A stretch of DNA of 64,000 nucleotides from Hyphomicrobiaceae bacterium (lineage in GTDB: Bacteria; Pseudomonadota; Alphaproteobacteria; Rhizobiales; Methyloligellaceae): assembly GCA_028066055.1 (NCBI GenBank), contig JALCBY010000004.1, forward strand, positions 1-64,000, written 5' to 3'. Shown here in pieces: positions 47,208-56,942 of this stretch. The first letter of the stretch is position 1, and each line of letters starts with the position of its first letter. Position numbers and translations under genes: made by a program. The notes under the pieces were generated by a model, which was given only the letters and a program-made list of their open reading frames with translations, was not told the origin of the DNA and ran no database searches.

Positions 47208-48350
47208 ATGGACCTGATTTCCACACTGACGGGGTTCGGCAGCGGTGTTTTGTTCTATGTGCCGCCCTTCCTGCTGCTTTTGACCATAATCGTGTTTGTT
47301 CACGAGCTCGGCCATTTTCTGGTTGCGCGCTGGTGCAACGTCACGGTTCGCGTCTTTTCTATCGGCTTTGGACCCGAGATATTCGGTTTCTACGACCGAA
47401 AAGGAACCAGATGGCGCTTTTCATGGATTCCGTTAGGCGGATACGTGAAGTTTCTCGGTGACGAGAGCGTAGCAAGCACGCCCGACCACGAAGGTATGCG
47501 TGAACTCAGCGAAGAAGAACGCAAGGGTGCGTTCCACCTGAAACCACTTGGTCAGCGCGCAGCTGTCGTGGCGGCAGGTCCGATTGCGAATTTTCTGCTG
47601 GCAATCGCGATTTTTACCTGCATGTTTACCTTCGTCGGCCAGCACCACACCCTGCCGATCGTCGATAAGGTTCAGCCGGACAGCGCGGCGTCGGAAGCGG
47701 GCTTTGAAAAGGGCGACCGAATTATCAGCATTGACGGTGAACCCATTGAAACATTTAGTGAAATGCGGCGTATCGTCAGCATCAGTGGCGGTCAAAGGCT
47801 CGACATGATCGTCGATCGTAATGGATCGAAGATCACATTGACACCCACGCCACGAACAGAGGAAACGAGCGGGCCGTTTGGAAAGGTGCGTCGCGGATTG
47901 CTCGGCATCCACGGCAGCGATTCGCCGGAGGACTATTTTGTCACCAAACATGACCCGCTGACGTCTGCCTGGCTGGGCACGAAAGAGACGTATTTTGTAA
48001 TCGCCCGCACCATGGTTTTCCTTTACAAATTCGCCCAAGGTCAAGAAAGCGCTGATCAATTGGGCGGACCAGCTCGGATTGCCGCGGTGGCTGGTCAGGC
48101 GGCATCCCTGGGAGTCATTCAGTTCGTCAACATTACGGCGGTTCTTTCCATCAGCATCGGCCTTATTAACCTTTTCCCCATTCCGATGCTGGATGGCGGG
48201 CATTTGCTGTTCTATTCCATTGAGGCGGTGAGGGGACGTCCGCTCAGTGAACGCAGCCAGGAAATAGGCTTTAGGATTGGCTTGGCTCTTGTGCTTATGC
48301 TAATGATCTTTGTTACTTGGAACGATGTGATTCACTTTACTTCACTGTAG
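47208..48350 (+). CDS. rseP: Site-2 intramembrane zinc metalloprotease RseP/RasP
   Basis: The 380-aa membrane protease has HELGH in the first helix (IIVFVHELGHFLVARW), one PDZ domain (about 125-205, containing PDSAASEAGFEKGDRIISID) and the second metal motif in INLFPIPMLDGGHLLFY. It cleaves membrane-bound regulators and leftover signal peptides inside the bilayer. Many relatives carry two PDZ domains; only one is visible here. Codon use is slightly more A/T-rich than in its neighbours. It precedes bamA, as is common. Confidence 0.95.
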   Translation: MDLISTLTGFGSGVLFYVPPFLLLLTIIVFVHELGHFLVARWCNVTVRVFSIGFGPEIFGFYDRKGTRWRFSWIPLGGYVKFLGDESVASTPDHEGMRELSEEERKGAFHLKPLGQRAAVVAAGPIANFLLAIAIFTCMFTFVGQHHTLPIVDKVQPDSAASEAGFEKGDRIISIDGEPIETFSEMRRIVSISGGQRLDMIVDRNGSKITLTPTPRTEETSGPFGKVRRGLLGIHGSDSPEDYFVTKHDPLTSAWLGTKETYFVIARTMVFLYKFAQGQESADQLGGPARIAAVAGQAASLGVIQFVNITAVLSISIGLINLFPIPMLDGGHLLFYSIEAVRGRPLSERSQEIGFRIGLALVLMLMIFVTWNDVIHFTSL

Positions 48351-48506
48351 ATTTAGCGGCACGAAAACGGGGTACTTGATCGGGCGGGAAACCACTTGCC
48401 CTGGTTGAGAAAAACGAACAAAAAACGGCCACAAAGGAATGTCCTTCTGACGCTCGTTTCGCATCGCGTCCGTGGGGTACGGCGTAGCAGGGGAAAAACA
48501 ATAAGA

Positions 48507-50843
48507 ATGCGCGTACTAAAGCGAGGGGCAAGGGGCATAGCCGCCGCACTGGTGCTATTCGCCGCTATTCCGTTTATGGCGACGCTTGGCGTAGTGCTTA
48601 GCGGAACCGTTGTGCACGCCCAAGGGGCCGTCATCCGCACCATTCAGATCGAGGGCAACCGCCGTGTCGAGCCTGAGACGGTGCGCTCTTATCTGCAGTT
48701 CTCTCCGGGAAGCCGTTACGATCCCGCGAAAGTGAATGATTCTCTCAAATCGCTATTCGCGACCGGGCTGTTTTCGGACGTCAAGATCATGCGAAAAGGC
48801 AGCACCGTCGTCGTTCGTGTGGTTGAAAACCCGATCGTGAACCAGGTCGCGTTCGAGGGAAACCGCGAGGTCAAGGACGACACGCTTGCGGCAGAGGTTC
48901 AATCGAAATCACGCTCCGTGTTTACCCGGGCGCGCGTCCAGGCCGACGTTCAGCGCATTCTTGACGTTTACCGCCGGGGTGGGCGCTTCGCGGTCCAGGT
49001 CGAACCGAAAATCATCAAGCGCGAGCACAACCGGGTCGATCTCGTTTTCGAAATCTCCGAAGGACCAAAAACGACCGTCGAAAGCATCAGTTTCGTTGGC
49101 AACGAATCCTTCACGGATTCGACTCTGCGGGAAGTCGTAACGACAACCGAAACGGGGCTTTTGAGCTTCCTGAAGCCAACGAATATCTACGATCCCGACC
49201 GGCTTAATCTCGATCGCGAACTGTTGCGCCAGTATTACCTCAAGAACGGCTATGCCGATGCGCGAATCATCTCGGCAACGGCCGACCTCGATCCTGCGGG
49301 CCGGGGGTTCTTCATCAATTTCACAATCGATGAAGGTGAACAGTACCGTTTCGGGACGATCGATATCGAAACCACGCTGGCGTCCCTCAACACCGAAGCG
49401 CTCAGGGACAAGATCGAAACCAAACCGGGAAAGATCTACGACGCATCCAAGGTCGACCTGACGCTCGAGAAAATGACACTCGAGACCGCGGCGCTCGGAT
49501 ATGCGTTCGCCAGGGTTCGCCCAAGAGTCGACCGTGATCCCGTAGCCCGTATTATTTCAATCACCTATGTCATTGAAGAAGGTCCGCGCGTCTACATCGA
49601 GCGTATTGATATCGCCGGCAACGTCCGGACACTCGACAAGGTCATCCGCCGCGAGTTTCGTCTGGCGGAAGGCGACGCCTACAATCGGTTGCTGGTCGAT
49701 GCGGCCCGGCGGCGTCTCCAGCGCCTTGGATTCTTCAAGAAGGTCACGATCACCAACGAGCCGGGCAGTGCGCCCGACCGTATCATTCTGCTCGTGAGGG
49801 TGGAGGAACAGCCGACCGGCGAGCTCTCCCTTGGCGGCGGTTATTCGACCACAAGCGGCCCTGTGATCGACGTCAGTTTGTCAGAACGCAACCTGCTCGG
49901 GCGAGGGCAGTTCGTTCGGCTGAAGCTGCTGGGTGGATTCGACGACGTCAACATAAACTTCTCGTTCACCGAACCAAGGTTCCTGGGGCGGAACATGTCG
50001 GCCGGTTTCGACGTGTTTCACACGCGCCGCGACCGGCAGGACGAGTCCTCGTTCAGCTCAAAAAGCACCGGCGGCACGATCCGTTTCGGCATACCGCTCA
50101 ATGAAAACTGGTCGTTCAACCCGAACTACCAGATTGTCGAACAGGAAATCTTCGACGTCCAAAGGGATGCGTCCATTGCGATCCGGAACGCGGAAGGCAA
50201 GACGCTCGTTTCGTCGGTTGGCTACAGTCTCATATACGACACCCGCAATGATCCGCGGAATCCCTCGCGCGGCCTCTATTTCGACCTTAGCCAGGATCTG
50301 GCGGGTGTCGGCGGCGACGTGAAATATATCCGCACCACCGGTGATGCACGCGGCTACTATCCGATCCGCAAGAAAGTCGTTCTCGCGGGCCGTCTTCAGG
50401 GTGGATATATTGACGGTTACGGCGGACAGGACGTTCGAATTCTCGATTTGTTTTTCAAAGGCTCTGAAACGATCCGCGGCTTTGATACATCGGGCATCGG
50501 ACCGCGCGATCTGTCGCCCGGAACCGATAACGATGCCCTTGGCGGCAAGATATTCGCCGCAAGCACGCTCGAATTGCGCTTCCCGTTGCCAAAAGTACCC
50601 GAACGGTTCGGAATTTCGGCGGCAACCTTCTTCGATGCCGCAACGCTTTATGAAACCGGGGATCTCGGCCCGACACCGCCAGCCGTCGTCGGCGACAGCA
50701 GCAAGATCAGAACGTCGGTCGGCGTCAGCCTGATCTGGCAGTCACCGCTTGGGCCGCTGCGCGCAGACGTTGCAAAGGCGTTGACATCAGAGCCGTATGA
50801 TGACGAAAAAATATTCCATTTTGGCGCCGCAGCTCGCTTCTGA
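48507..50843 (+). CDS. bamA: Outer membrane protein assembly factor BamA
   Basis: The 778-aa Omp85 protein has a signal peptide (residues about 1-38, ending VVHAQG), five POTRA domains (first: VIRTIQIEGNRRVEPETV; last near 355-430 with VYIERIDIAGNVRTLDKV) and a C-terminal 16-strand barrel with ETIRGFDTSGIGPRDLSPG and final aromatic Phe (FHFGAAARF). It inserts beta-barrel proteins in the outer membrane. ATG 48507 with AGGGGAAAA upstream gives a clean signal peptide; a start at 48396 adds 37 basic residues before it and is less likely. Confidence 0.96.
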   Translation: MRVLKRGARGIAAALVLFAAIPFMATLGVVLSGTVVHAQGAVIRTIQIEGNRRVEPETVRSYLQFSPGSRYDPAKVNDSLKSLFATGLFSDVKIMRKGSTVVVRVVENPIVNQVAFEGNREVKDDTLAAEVQSKSRSVFTRARVQADVQRILDVYRRGGRFAVQVEPKIIKREHNRVDLVFEISEGPKTTVESISFVGNESFTDSTLREVVTTTETGLLSFLKPTNIYDPDRLNLDRELLRQYYLKNGYADARIISATADLDPAGRGFFINFTIDEGEQYRFGTIDIETTLASLNTEALRDKIETKPGKIYDASKVDLTLEKMTLETAALGYAFARVRPRVDRDPVARIISITYVIEEGPRVYIERIDIAGNVRTLDKVIRREFRLAEGDAYNRLLVDAARRRLQRLGFFKKVTITNEPGSAPDRIILLVRVEEQPTGELSLGGGYSTTSGPVIDVSLSERNLLGRGQFVRLKLLGGFDDVNINFSFTEPRFLGRNMSAGFDVFHTRRDRQDESSFSSKSTGGTIRFGIPLNENWSFNPNYQIVEQEIFDVQRDASIAIRNAEGKTLVSSVGYSLIYDTRNDPRNPSRGLYFDLSQDLAGVGGDVKYIRTTGDARGYYPIRKKVVLAGRLQGGYIDGYGGQDVRILDLFFKGSETIRGFDTSGIGPRDLSPGTDNDALGGKIFAASTLELRFPLPKVPERFGISAATFFDAATLYETGDLGPTPPAVVGDSSKIRTSVGVSLIWQSPLGPLRADVAKALTSEPYDDEKIFHFGAAARF

Positions 50844-50920
50844 TCTGCTAAACATCTAATCCATTCTGCCAGAATATCCGGCCATTGATTGTCATTGGCG
50901 ACGGACGGAGAATACGCGCC

Positions 50921-51982
50921 ATGGAACATCCCGGATTTTATGAGCGATTGGGGCCGTTTGCCCTTGGCGAGATCGTTGAAAGGTCGGAAGCGCAGCCGGG
51001 CCCGAATGCGGATCTTGCACTGGAAATCCGGGACGTACTGCCGCTGGACAGCGCGTCGGACGGACACCTCTCCTTCTTTGACAACAAGAAGTATCTCAAG
51101 ACATTTCTGAAGACCGGCGCCGACGCATGTTTCGTTGCGGAACAATATGCGGACCGCACCCCCGATCAGACATCAGCCTTGCTGACCGAGCAGCCCTATC
51201 GCTCTTTTGCTCTCGCGTTAGCCATGTTTTATCCGGACGCACTCAAGCCGATCTCGGTGGGATCCGGAGCCAAGGATTTCGTCAACGGTGTTCACGTCAC
51301 TGCCGAAGTGGAAGAGGGCGCTGTCATAGAGCCCAATGCAATCGTCGGGCCTGAGGCGTATGTTGGTGCAGGCAGCGTGATTGCGTCGGGAGCGCAGGTT
51401 GGGTATCGCGTTCATGTCGGACGGGACTGTTACATCGGTCCGGGCGTTTCACTGACAAATGCGCTTGTCGGAAACGGTGTCATACTGCATGGCGGCGTTC
51501 GGATCGGGCATGACGGGTTCGGCTTCGCCATGGGCCCCGGGGGACACCTCAAGGTTCCGCAAATCGGTCGGGTGATCATTGAGGATGATGTCGAAATTGG
51601 AAGCAACTCGACAGTCGATCGTGGCGCGCTCAGGGACACCATCATTGGCGCTGGAACAAAAATTGATAATCTGGTTCAAATCGGGCACAACGTTGTGATC
51701 GGGCGCATGTGCGTCATCGTCTCCCATGTCGGTATTTCAGGTTCGGTAGAGTTGGGCGATGGCGTTGTGCTTGGCGGTAAAGTAGGAATTAGTGGCCACG
51801 TGAAGGTTGGTTCCGGCGCGCAGATCGCGGCAACAAGCAGTGTACGGTCCGACGTCCCCCCGGGTGCGAAATGGGGCGGTACGCCGGCCAAGCCATTGTC
51901 GGAGTGGTTCCGAGAGATAGCGACTGTGCAACGGATTACCCAGGAACGCATTGCCGCCCGGCGGAAAGGCGGCCGCTCATAG
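50921..51982 (+). CDS. lpxD: UDP-3-O-(3-hydroxyacyl)glucosamine N-acyltransferase
   Basis: The 353-aa protein has the N-terminal uridine-binding domain (MEHPGFYERLGPFALGEI) and a left-handed beta-helix of hexapeptide repeats (from about 105). The catalytic His lies in RIGHDGFGFAMGPGG. It adds the second acyl chain in lipid A synthesis, using acyl-ACP. ATG 50921 has GGAG 10 nt upstream; an in-frame ATG at 50885 is not needed for the domain. fabZ follows in the same direction. Confidence 0.96.
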   Translation: MEHPGFYERLGPFALGEIVERSEAQPGPNADLALEIRDVLPLDSASDGHLSFFDNKKYLKTFLKTGADACFVAEQYADRTPDQTSALLTEQPYRSFALALAMFYPDALKPISVGSGAKDFVNGVHVTAEVEEGAVIEPNAIVGPEAYVGAGSVIASGAQVGYRVHVGRDCYIGPGVSLTNALVGNGVILHGGVRIGHDGFGFAMGPGGHLKVPQIGRVIIEDDVEIGSNSTVDRGALRDTIIGAGTKIDNLVQIGHNVVIGRMCVIVSHVGISGSVELGDGVVLGGKVGISGHVKVGSGAQIAATSSVRSDVPPGAKWGGTPAKPLSEWFREIATVQRITQERIAARRKGGRS

Positions 51983-52030
51983 CCACAACAGAGCATTGAA
52001 CGGAATGTATGAGAGGATGGAGCGCGGGAA

Positions 52031-52507
52031 ATGAACGATTCACGAGGCTCATCAGAAAAGAGCAAAAGTATCGACATCGCGCAGATCATGAAGCTCCTGC
52101 CGCACAGGTATCCGTTCCTGCTGGTCGACAGGATCATCGAGATGGACGGCGACCGTTCGGCGGTCGGCATCAAGAACGTCACCTATAACGAGCAGTTCTT
52201 CCAGGGTCACTTTCCCTCACATCCCGTCATGCCGGGGGTGTTGCTGATCGAGGGCATGGCGCAAACGGCAGGCGCACTCTGCGTGGCCAATCTGGAGGAA
52301 AACTACGAACCCAATCTGGTTTACTTCATGGGCATCGACAAGGCGCGCTTTCGCCGGCCGGTGATGCCGGGCGATACGGTCCACTATCATATGGAGAAAA
52401 TTCGGAACCGCGGGCGTGTCTGGCGGTTCAGGGGCCAAGCCAAAGTCGATGGACGGGTGGTGGCGGAATCCGAGATCAGCGCCATGATTGTGGAAACCGA
52501 AGAGTAA
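52031..52507 (+). CDS. fabZ: 3-hydroxyacyl-[acyl-carrier-protein] dehydratase
   Basis: The 158-aa hotdog-fold enzyme has its active site in [20 protein letters not shown] with the catalytic His and Glu. It dehydrates 3-hydroxyacyl-ACP in fatty acid elongation and competes with LpxA/LpxD for the same substrates, which explains its place in the lipid A cluster. The opening [24 protein letters not shown] segment ([18 protein letters not shown]) is typical. lpxA starts 13 nt downstream. Confidence 0.96.
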   Translation: MNDSRGSSEKSKSIDIAQIMKLLPHRYPFLLVDRIIEMDGDRSAVGIKNVTYNEQFFQGHFPSHPVMPGVLLIEGMAQTAGALCVANLEENYEPNLVYFMGIDKARFRRPVMPGDTVHYHMEKIRNRGRVWRFRGQAKVDGRVVAESEISAMIVETEE

Positions 52508-52520
52508 CGCGACCCCCTCC

Positions 52521-53318
52521 ATGACCAACATACATTCGAGTTCCGTTGTCGACCCCAAGGCAAACTTGGGGTCTGGTGTTGAGGTCGGGCCGTTTTGTGT
52601 CATCGGTCCTGACGTCACGCTCGGAGACGATTGCAAACTCCATTCCCACGTCGTGATCGAGGGACAGACGACCCTCGGCGCCAAATGTGAGGTCTTTCCC
52701 TTCGCGTCTTTGGGGCATATCCCCCAGGACATGAAATACGGCGGTGAGAAGAGCGAACTGGTCATCGGCGACAACAACCGAATTCGCGAATATGTCACCA
52801 TGAACCCGGGCACCGAGGGCGGAGGGCTCGTAACGCGGGTTGGTTCCGACTGCCTGTTCATGGCCCAGTCTCACGTGGCGCATGACTGCGTGATCGGCAG
52901 TCACGTCATCCTCGCGAACGGCGCCACGTTGGCCGGACATTGTGTCGTTGGCGATTACGCCATTCTTGGCGGTCTGTCCGCCGTCCATCAATTCGTTCGC
53001 ATTGGCGATCATGCCTTTATCGGCGGCATGTCGGGTGTCGAGAACGACGTCATTCCATACGGTATGGTAGTCGGTCCCCGCGCGTCCCTGAAAGGGCTTA
53101 ACGTGATCGGCATCAAACGCCGCGGGTTCGACCGGGAGCAACTCCGGAACCTCCGGGAAGCCTACGACAACCTGTTCGCGGAAGAAGGAACGCTCGTCGA
53201 ACGTGTCGAGGCGGTTGAAAAGGCGTTTCCGGACGACGAGCATATAACGAGCATTCTCGAATTTATCCGCGCCGAGTCGTCGCGATCTCTGTCGGTGCCG
53301 AAACAGGATACGGCCTGA
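52521..53318 (+). CDS. lpxA: UDP-N-acetylglucosamine acyltransferase
   Basis: The 265-aa enzyme is a hexapeptide-repeat beta-helix (residues about 5-190) plus a helical C-terminus (RGFDREQLRNLREAYDNLF). The catalytic His is in FMAQSHVAHDCVIG. It carries out the first acylation of UDP-GlcNAc in lipid A synthesis. ATG 52521 begins MTNIHSSSVVDPKANLG, as in the family; a longer reading overlaps fabZ. Confidence 0.96.
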   Translation: MTNIHSSSVVDPKANLGSGVEVGPFCVIGPDVTLGDDCKLHSHVVIEGQTTLGAKCEVFPFASLGHIPQDMKYGGEKSELVIGDNNRIREYVTMNPGTEGGGLVTRVGSDCLFMAQSHVAHDCVIGSHVILANGATLAGHCVVGDYAILGGLSAVHQFVRIGDHAFIGGMSGVENDVIPYGMVVGPRASLKGLNVIGIKRRGFDREQLRNLREAYDNLFAEEGTLVERVEAVEKAFPDDEHITSILEFIRAESSRSLSVPKQDTA

Positions 53319-53346
53319 GATTTCAATCCTCGCTTCGGGGGCTGCC

Positions 53347-54213
53347 ATGGCCACGTCACAACACGCACAGCGCACGGGGCTCAGTATCATCGCCGGCGGC
53401 GGCGATATGCCGATCGCCGTGGCCCGGGCCGCACAGGCAGCAGGCAGACCGTTGCACATTTTCGGAATTTCCGGCGCCGCGGATGATGCGATCGAGGCGT
53501 TTCCCCACGACTGGATAAACTTCGGTCATATCGGCAGGATTCTGTCGGTGGCACGGGCGAAAAACTGCCGGGAACTGGTCATCGTCGGCGCGGTGAGAAG
53601 GCCGCGTTTTAAGGATTTGCGTATAGATTTCGGAGCCTTGATCAATCTGCCGTCGCTGTTCGGTTGGACAGTGGGCGGCGACAATTCGGTCCTGACCGGT
53701 ATAATACGCTTCTTCGAAAGCAAAGGATTCACCGTGGTAGGCGCGCACGAAATTGCCCCCGAATTGCTAGCCGGGCCGGAGATTTTCACCAGGAAGAAAC
53801 CCGGTAAGTCCGACAAGACCGATATCTCCGTCGGCTTGAAGGTGATCAGAGCTCTGGGCGCGCTTGATGTCGGTCAAGCCGCGGTTGTTGCCAACCGGTA
53901 TGTGCTGGCCGTCGAGGCGGCGGAAGGGACCGACCGCATGCTGGAGCGGTGCAAGGATCTGAACAGGTGGTGGAAGCGTGGCCGGCGTTCGGGAGTATTG
54001 ATCAAATGCGCTAAGCCCGGTCAGGAGCGCCGGATCGACCTTCCCACCGTCGGACCGGAGACCGTCTCACGCGCCGCCGATGCCGGTCTTGCAGGGATCG
54101 CCATCGCCGCGAATGACGTTCTCATCATCAACCGCGACGCGTTTGTCGCCGCCGCCGATGCCGCCGGGCTGTTCGTGATCGGTATCGACACGGATGCCGT
54201 CGATTCCGAATGA
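53347..54213 (+). CDS. lpxI: UDP-2,3-diacylglucosamine diphosphatase LpxI
   Basis: The 288-aa protein belongs to the former DUF1009 family. It opens with GLSIIAGGGDMPIAVARAA and carries VGAVRRPRFKDLRID, DNSVLTGIIRFFESKGF and GLAGIAIAANDVLIINRD. LpxI hydrolyses UDP-2,3-diacylglucosamine to lipid X in alphaproteobacteria, replacing LpxH of enterobacteria. It lies between lpxA and lpxB, which it overlaps by 4 nt (ATGA). Confidence 0.94.
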   Translation: MATSQHAQRTGLSIIAGGGDMPIAVARAAQAAGRPLHIFGISGAADDAIEAFPHDWINFGHIGRILSVARAKNCRELVIVGAVRRPRFKDLRIDFGALINLPSLFGWTVGGDNSVLTGIIRFFESKGFTVVGAHEIAPELLAGPEIFTRKKPGKSDKTDISVGLKVIRALGALDVGQAAVVANRYVLAVEAAEGTDRMLERCKDLNRWWKRGRRSGVLIKCAKPGQERRIDLPTVGPETVSRAADAGLAGIAIAANDVLIINRDAFVAAADAAGLFVIGIDTDAVDSE

Positions 54214-55403
54214 CGACGGATCAGGAACCGTTGCGCCTTTTCATGGTCGCCGGGGAGCACTCCGGTGACCAGCTCGGCGGGCACCTCATCGAGGCCCTTC
54301 ACGAGATGTCGGCCAGGCCGCTTTCGCTCTCCGGCGTAGGCGGCGAAGCGATGGAGGCGCAAGGATGCAAGTCTCTTTTTGCACTCTCTGAAATCGCGGT
54401 CATGGGACCGGCTGCCATTCTCCGGCGACTGCCGACGCTGATCCGCCGGGTGCACGAGACGGTCGATGCTGCGGTCGCCATGCGGCCCGACGCGCTCGTC
54501 ATCCTTGACAGTCCGGAGTTTACCCACGCGGTCGCCAAGCGGGTGCGCCGGCGCCTGCCGGACCTGCCGGTCATCGACTATGTGTCGCCGAGCGTATGGG
54601 CGTGGCGGCCCGGCAGAGCGCGGCGAATGCGCAGATATATCGATCACGTCCTGGCCATTCTGCCGTTCGAACCCGAAGCGCACCTGCGCCTGGGTGGCCC
54701 GGACTGCACCTATATCGGCCACCCGCTCATAGAGCGGCTGGAATGGATCAGGAGCCGGGACGGCAAGGCGTTTCGAAGAAAACTCGGCGTAAAGGCCGAT
54801 CAACCGCTGATTGCAGTCCTGCCCGGCAGCCGGGCGACGGAAGTCAACCGCCTGATGGGCGTTTTCGGCAAAACCATCGCCCGCATCCTGTCCGCCAAGA
54901 ACGAGGCTCAGGTGGTGATACCCGCCGCGCCGGGAATCGAACATCTGATCGAACGGCATCTGCAGGACTGGCCCATCAAGCCCCACATCGTAACGGGCAG
55001 GGAGGACAGGTTCACGGCCTTTCGCGCCGCAGATGCCGCTCTTGCCGCTTCGGGAACGGTTACGCTCGAACTCGCGCTTGCCCAGACACCCATGGTCGTT
55101 GCCTATCGCATGGAGGCAGTCGTCGCCATGTTCATGTGGATGCTCAAGGCGCATTCCATCGTCCTGCCGAACCTCGTGCTGGGCGAGAATATCTTTCCCG
55201 AATATGTTCACGGAGCATGCAACGCCGACAATCTTTCCGGCGCCTTGCTTCCGCTGCTCGACAAGAGCAGCCCCGAATTCAAACGACAGATCGAAGCTCT
55301 CAAGGGCCTGGATGAAAATATGCGCCTGCCGTCCGGCACGCCGAGCACGCGCGCCGCGCGCATCGTGCTCGATCTGGTACCGGCGGTCCGGACTGCAGAT
55401 TAA
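54210..55403 (+). CDS. lpxB: Lipid-A-disaccharide synthase
   Basis: The 397-aa family 19 glycosyltransferase has FMVAGEHSGDQLGGHLIEAL at the start, IDYVSPSVWAWRPGRARRM in the middle and the donor-site LLPGSRATEVNRL-like ALPGSRATEV stretch (here VLPGSRATEVNRLM) and ASGTVTLELALAQTPMVVAYR (quoted in part). It joins lipid X and UDP-diacyl-GlcN into the disaccharide. It is the last gene of the envelope string and converges on gltA with 9 bp between stops. Confidence 0.96.
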   Translation: MTTDQEPLRLFMVAGEHSGDQLGGHLIEALHEMSARPLSLSGVGGEAMEAQGCKSLFALSEIAVMGPAAILRRLPTLIRRVHETVDAAVAMRPDALVILDSPEFTHAVAKRVRRRLPDLPVIDYVSPSVWAWRPGRARRMRRYIDHVLAILPFEPEAHLRLGGPDCTYIGHPLIERLEWIRSRDGKAFRRKLGVKADQPLIAVLPGSRATEVNRLMGVFGKTIARILSAKNEAQVVIPAAPGIEHLIERHLQDWPIKPHIVTGREDRFTAFRAADAALAASGTVTLELALAQTPMVVAYRMEAVVAMFMWMLKAHSIVLPNLVLGENIFPEYVHGACNADNLSGALLPLLDKSSPEFKRQIEALKGLDENMRLPSGTPSTRAARIVLDLVPAVRTAD

Positions 55404-55412
55404 GGATTTGCG

Positions 55413-56747
55413 CTAACCGCGATCCTTCATGGGGACGTATGGGCGCTCGTCCGGTCCGGTATAGAGCTGGCGGGGCCGTCCGATACGCTGCTCCGGATCC
55501 TCGATCATTTCCTTCCACTGGGCAATCCAGCCGACGGTTCGGGCGACGGCGAAAAGCACTGTGAACATCGACGTTGGGAACCCAAGCGCACGCAGTGTGA
55601 TGCCGGAATAGAAATCGATGTTCGGATAGAGCTTTCTGTCGACGAAATATTCGTCTTCCAGTGCGATCTTCTCCAGTTCCAGAGCCACCTTGAGCGTCGG
55701 GTCCCTGTCGGCGCCGATTGCCTGCAGGACTTCGTGACAGTTCTTCTGCATGATTTTCGCGCGCGGGTCGTAATTCTTGTAGACCCGGTGTCCGAAACCC
55801 ATGAGGCGGAACGGATCGTCCTTGTCCTTTGCACGCTTGATGAACTCCGGAATTCTGTCGGCGCTGCCGATCTCTTCCAGCATCCGCAGGGCAGCCTCGT
55901 TGGCGCCGCCATGGGCCGGCCCCCACAGGCACGCAATGCCCGCGCTGATACAGCCGAACGGATTGGCGCCGGACGATCCGGCAAGACGAACCGTCGACGT
56001 CGAAGCGTTCTGCTCGTGGTCCGCATGCAGGATGAAGATATTGTCCATGGCTTCCGCAAACACGGAGTCGGGTTCATACCTGTCGCATGGCACGCCGAAG
56101 CACATGTGCAGGAAGTTTGCCGCATAATCCAGATCATTGCGCGGATACATGAAGGGCTGGCCGACCGAATATTTGTAGGCCATGGCCGCGATCGTCGGCA
56201 TCTTGGCGATCATTCGAATGGCTGCGATATCGCGCTGCACGGGATCGTTGATGTCCGTGGAGTCGTGGTAGAAGGCTGACAGCGCACCGACGACACCGAC
56301 CATAATCGCCATGGGATGGGCGTCACGCCGGAAGCCGGTGAAGAATCGCGTCATCTGCTCATGCACCATGGTGTGCATGGTTACGCGCTCGTTGAAGTCC
56401 TCCTGCTGGGCCTTGGTCGGCAACTCGCCGTAAAGAAGCAGATGGCAGGTCTCAAGGAAATTACCGTTTTCGGCGAGCTCGGCAATCGGGTATCCGCGAT
56501 ACAGCAAAAGGCCCTTTTCGCCATCGATATAGGTGATCTTGGATTCGCAGCTGGCGGTTGACGTGAAGCCCGGATCGTAGGTGAAATTGCCGGTATCGCC
56601 ATAGAGCCGGGTGATGTCGATGACATCGGGCCCGACCGTTCCCTCATAGACCGGCAGGTCGAAATCCTTGCCATCCAGCGACAGTTTGGCCGATTTCTGA
56701 TTGTCTTTCGAAGGGGCAAGTCCTTGGGTATCGCCCGCTGTGCTCAT
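55413..56747 (-). CDS. gltA: Citrate synthase
   Basis: The 444-aa type II enzyme carries the active-site region [20 protein letters not shown], the His in [13 protein letters not shown] and the catalytic Asp in [17 protein letters not shown]. It condenses oxaloacetate and acetyl-CoA to start the TCA cycle. The N-terminal domain ([19 protein letters not shown]) is that of hexameric, NADH-sensitive Gram-negative forms. ATG 56747 has GGAGG 5 nt upstream; an in-frame ATG four codons earlier overlaps this site. gltX lies upstream on the same strand after 195 bp. Confidence 0.97.
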   Translation of the reverse strand: MSTAGDTQGLAPSKDNQKSAKLSLDGKDFDLPVYEGTVGPDVIDITRLYGDTGNFTYDPGFTSTASCESKITYIDGEKGLLLYRGYPIAELAENGNFLETCHLLLYGELPTKAQQEDFNERVTMHTMVHEQMTRFFTGFRRDAHPMAIMVGVVGALSAFYHDSTDINDPVQRDIAAIRMIAKMPTIAAMAYKYSVGQPFMYPRNDLDYAANFLHMCFGVPCDRYEPDSVFAEAMDNIFILHADHEQNASTSTVRLAGSSGANPFGCISAGIACLWGPAHGGANEAALRMLEEIGSADRIPEFIKRAKDKDDPFRLMGFGHRVYKNYDPRAKIMQKNCHEVLQAIGADRDPTLKVALELEKIALEDEYFVDRKLYPNIDFYSGITLRALGFPTSMFTVLFAVARTVGWIAQWKEMIEDPEQRIGRPRQLYTGPDERPYVPMKDRG

Positions 56748-56942
56748 GCAGACCTCCATCGCCTGGCCCGTCGGAGCACGTTTGCAAGTATCTCTTCGGG
56801 GTCAGCTACATTTTTCAATTGAAGACTTACCCCATTGCCTAGTCGATTTCCGGTGGCTGGGCAAGGTCGTCAAAGGACGCATCTGCCATTCGCCTGTTTT
56901 TTGTGCAGAATCGTGGATAAATGGCCGTTTTTCCGAGGTTTT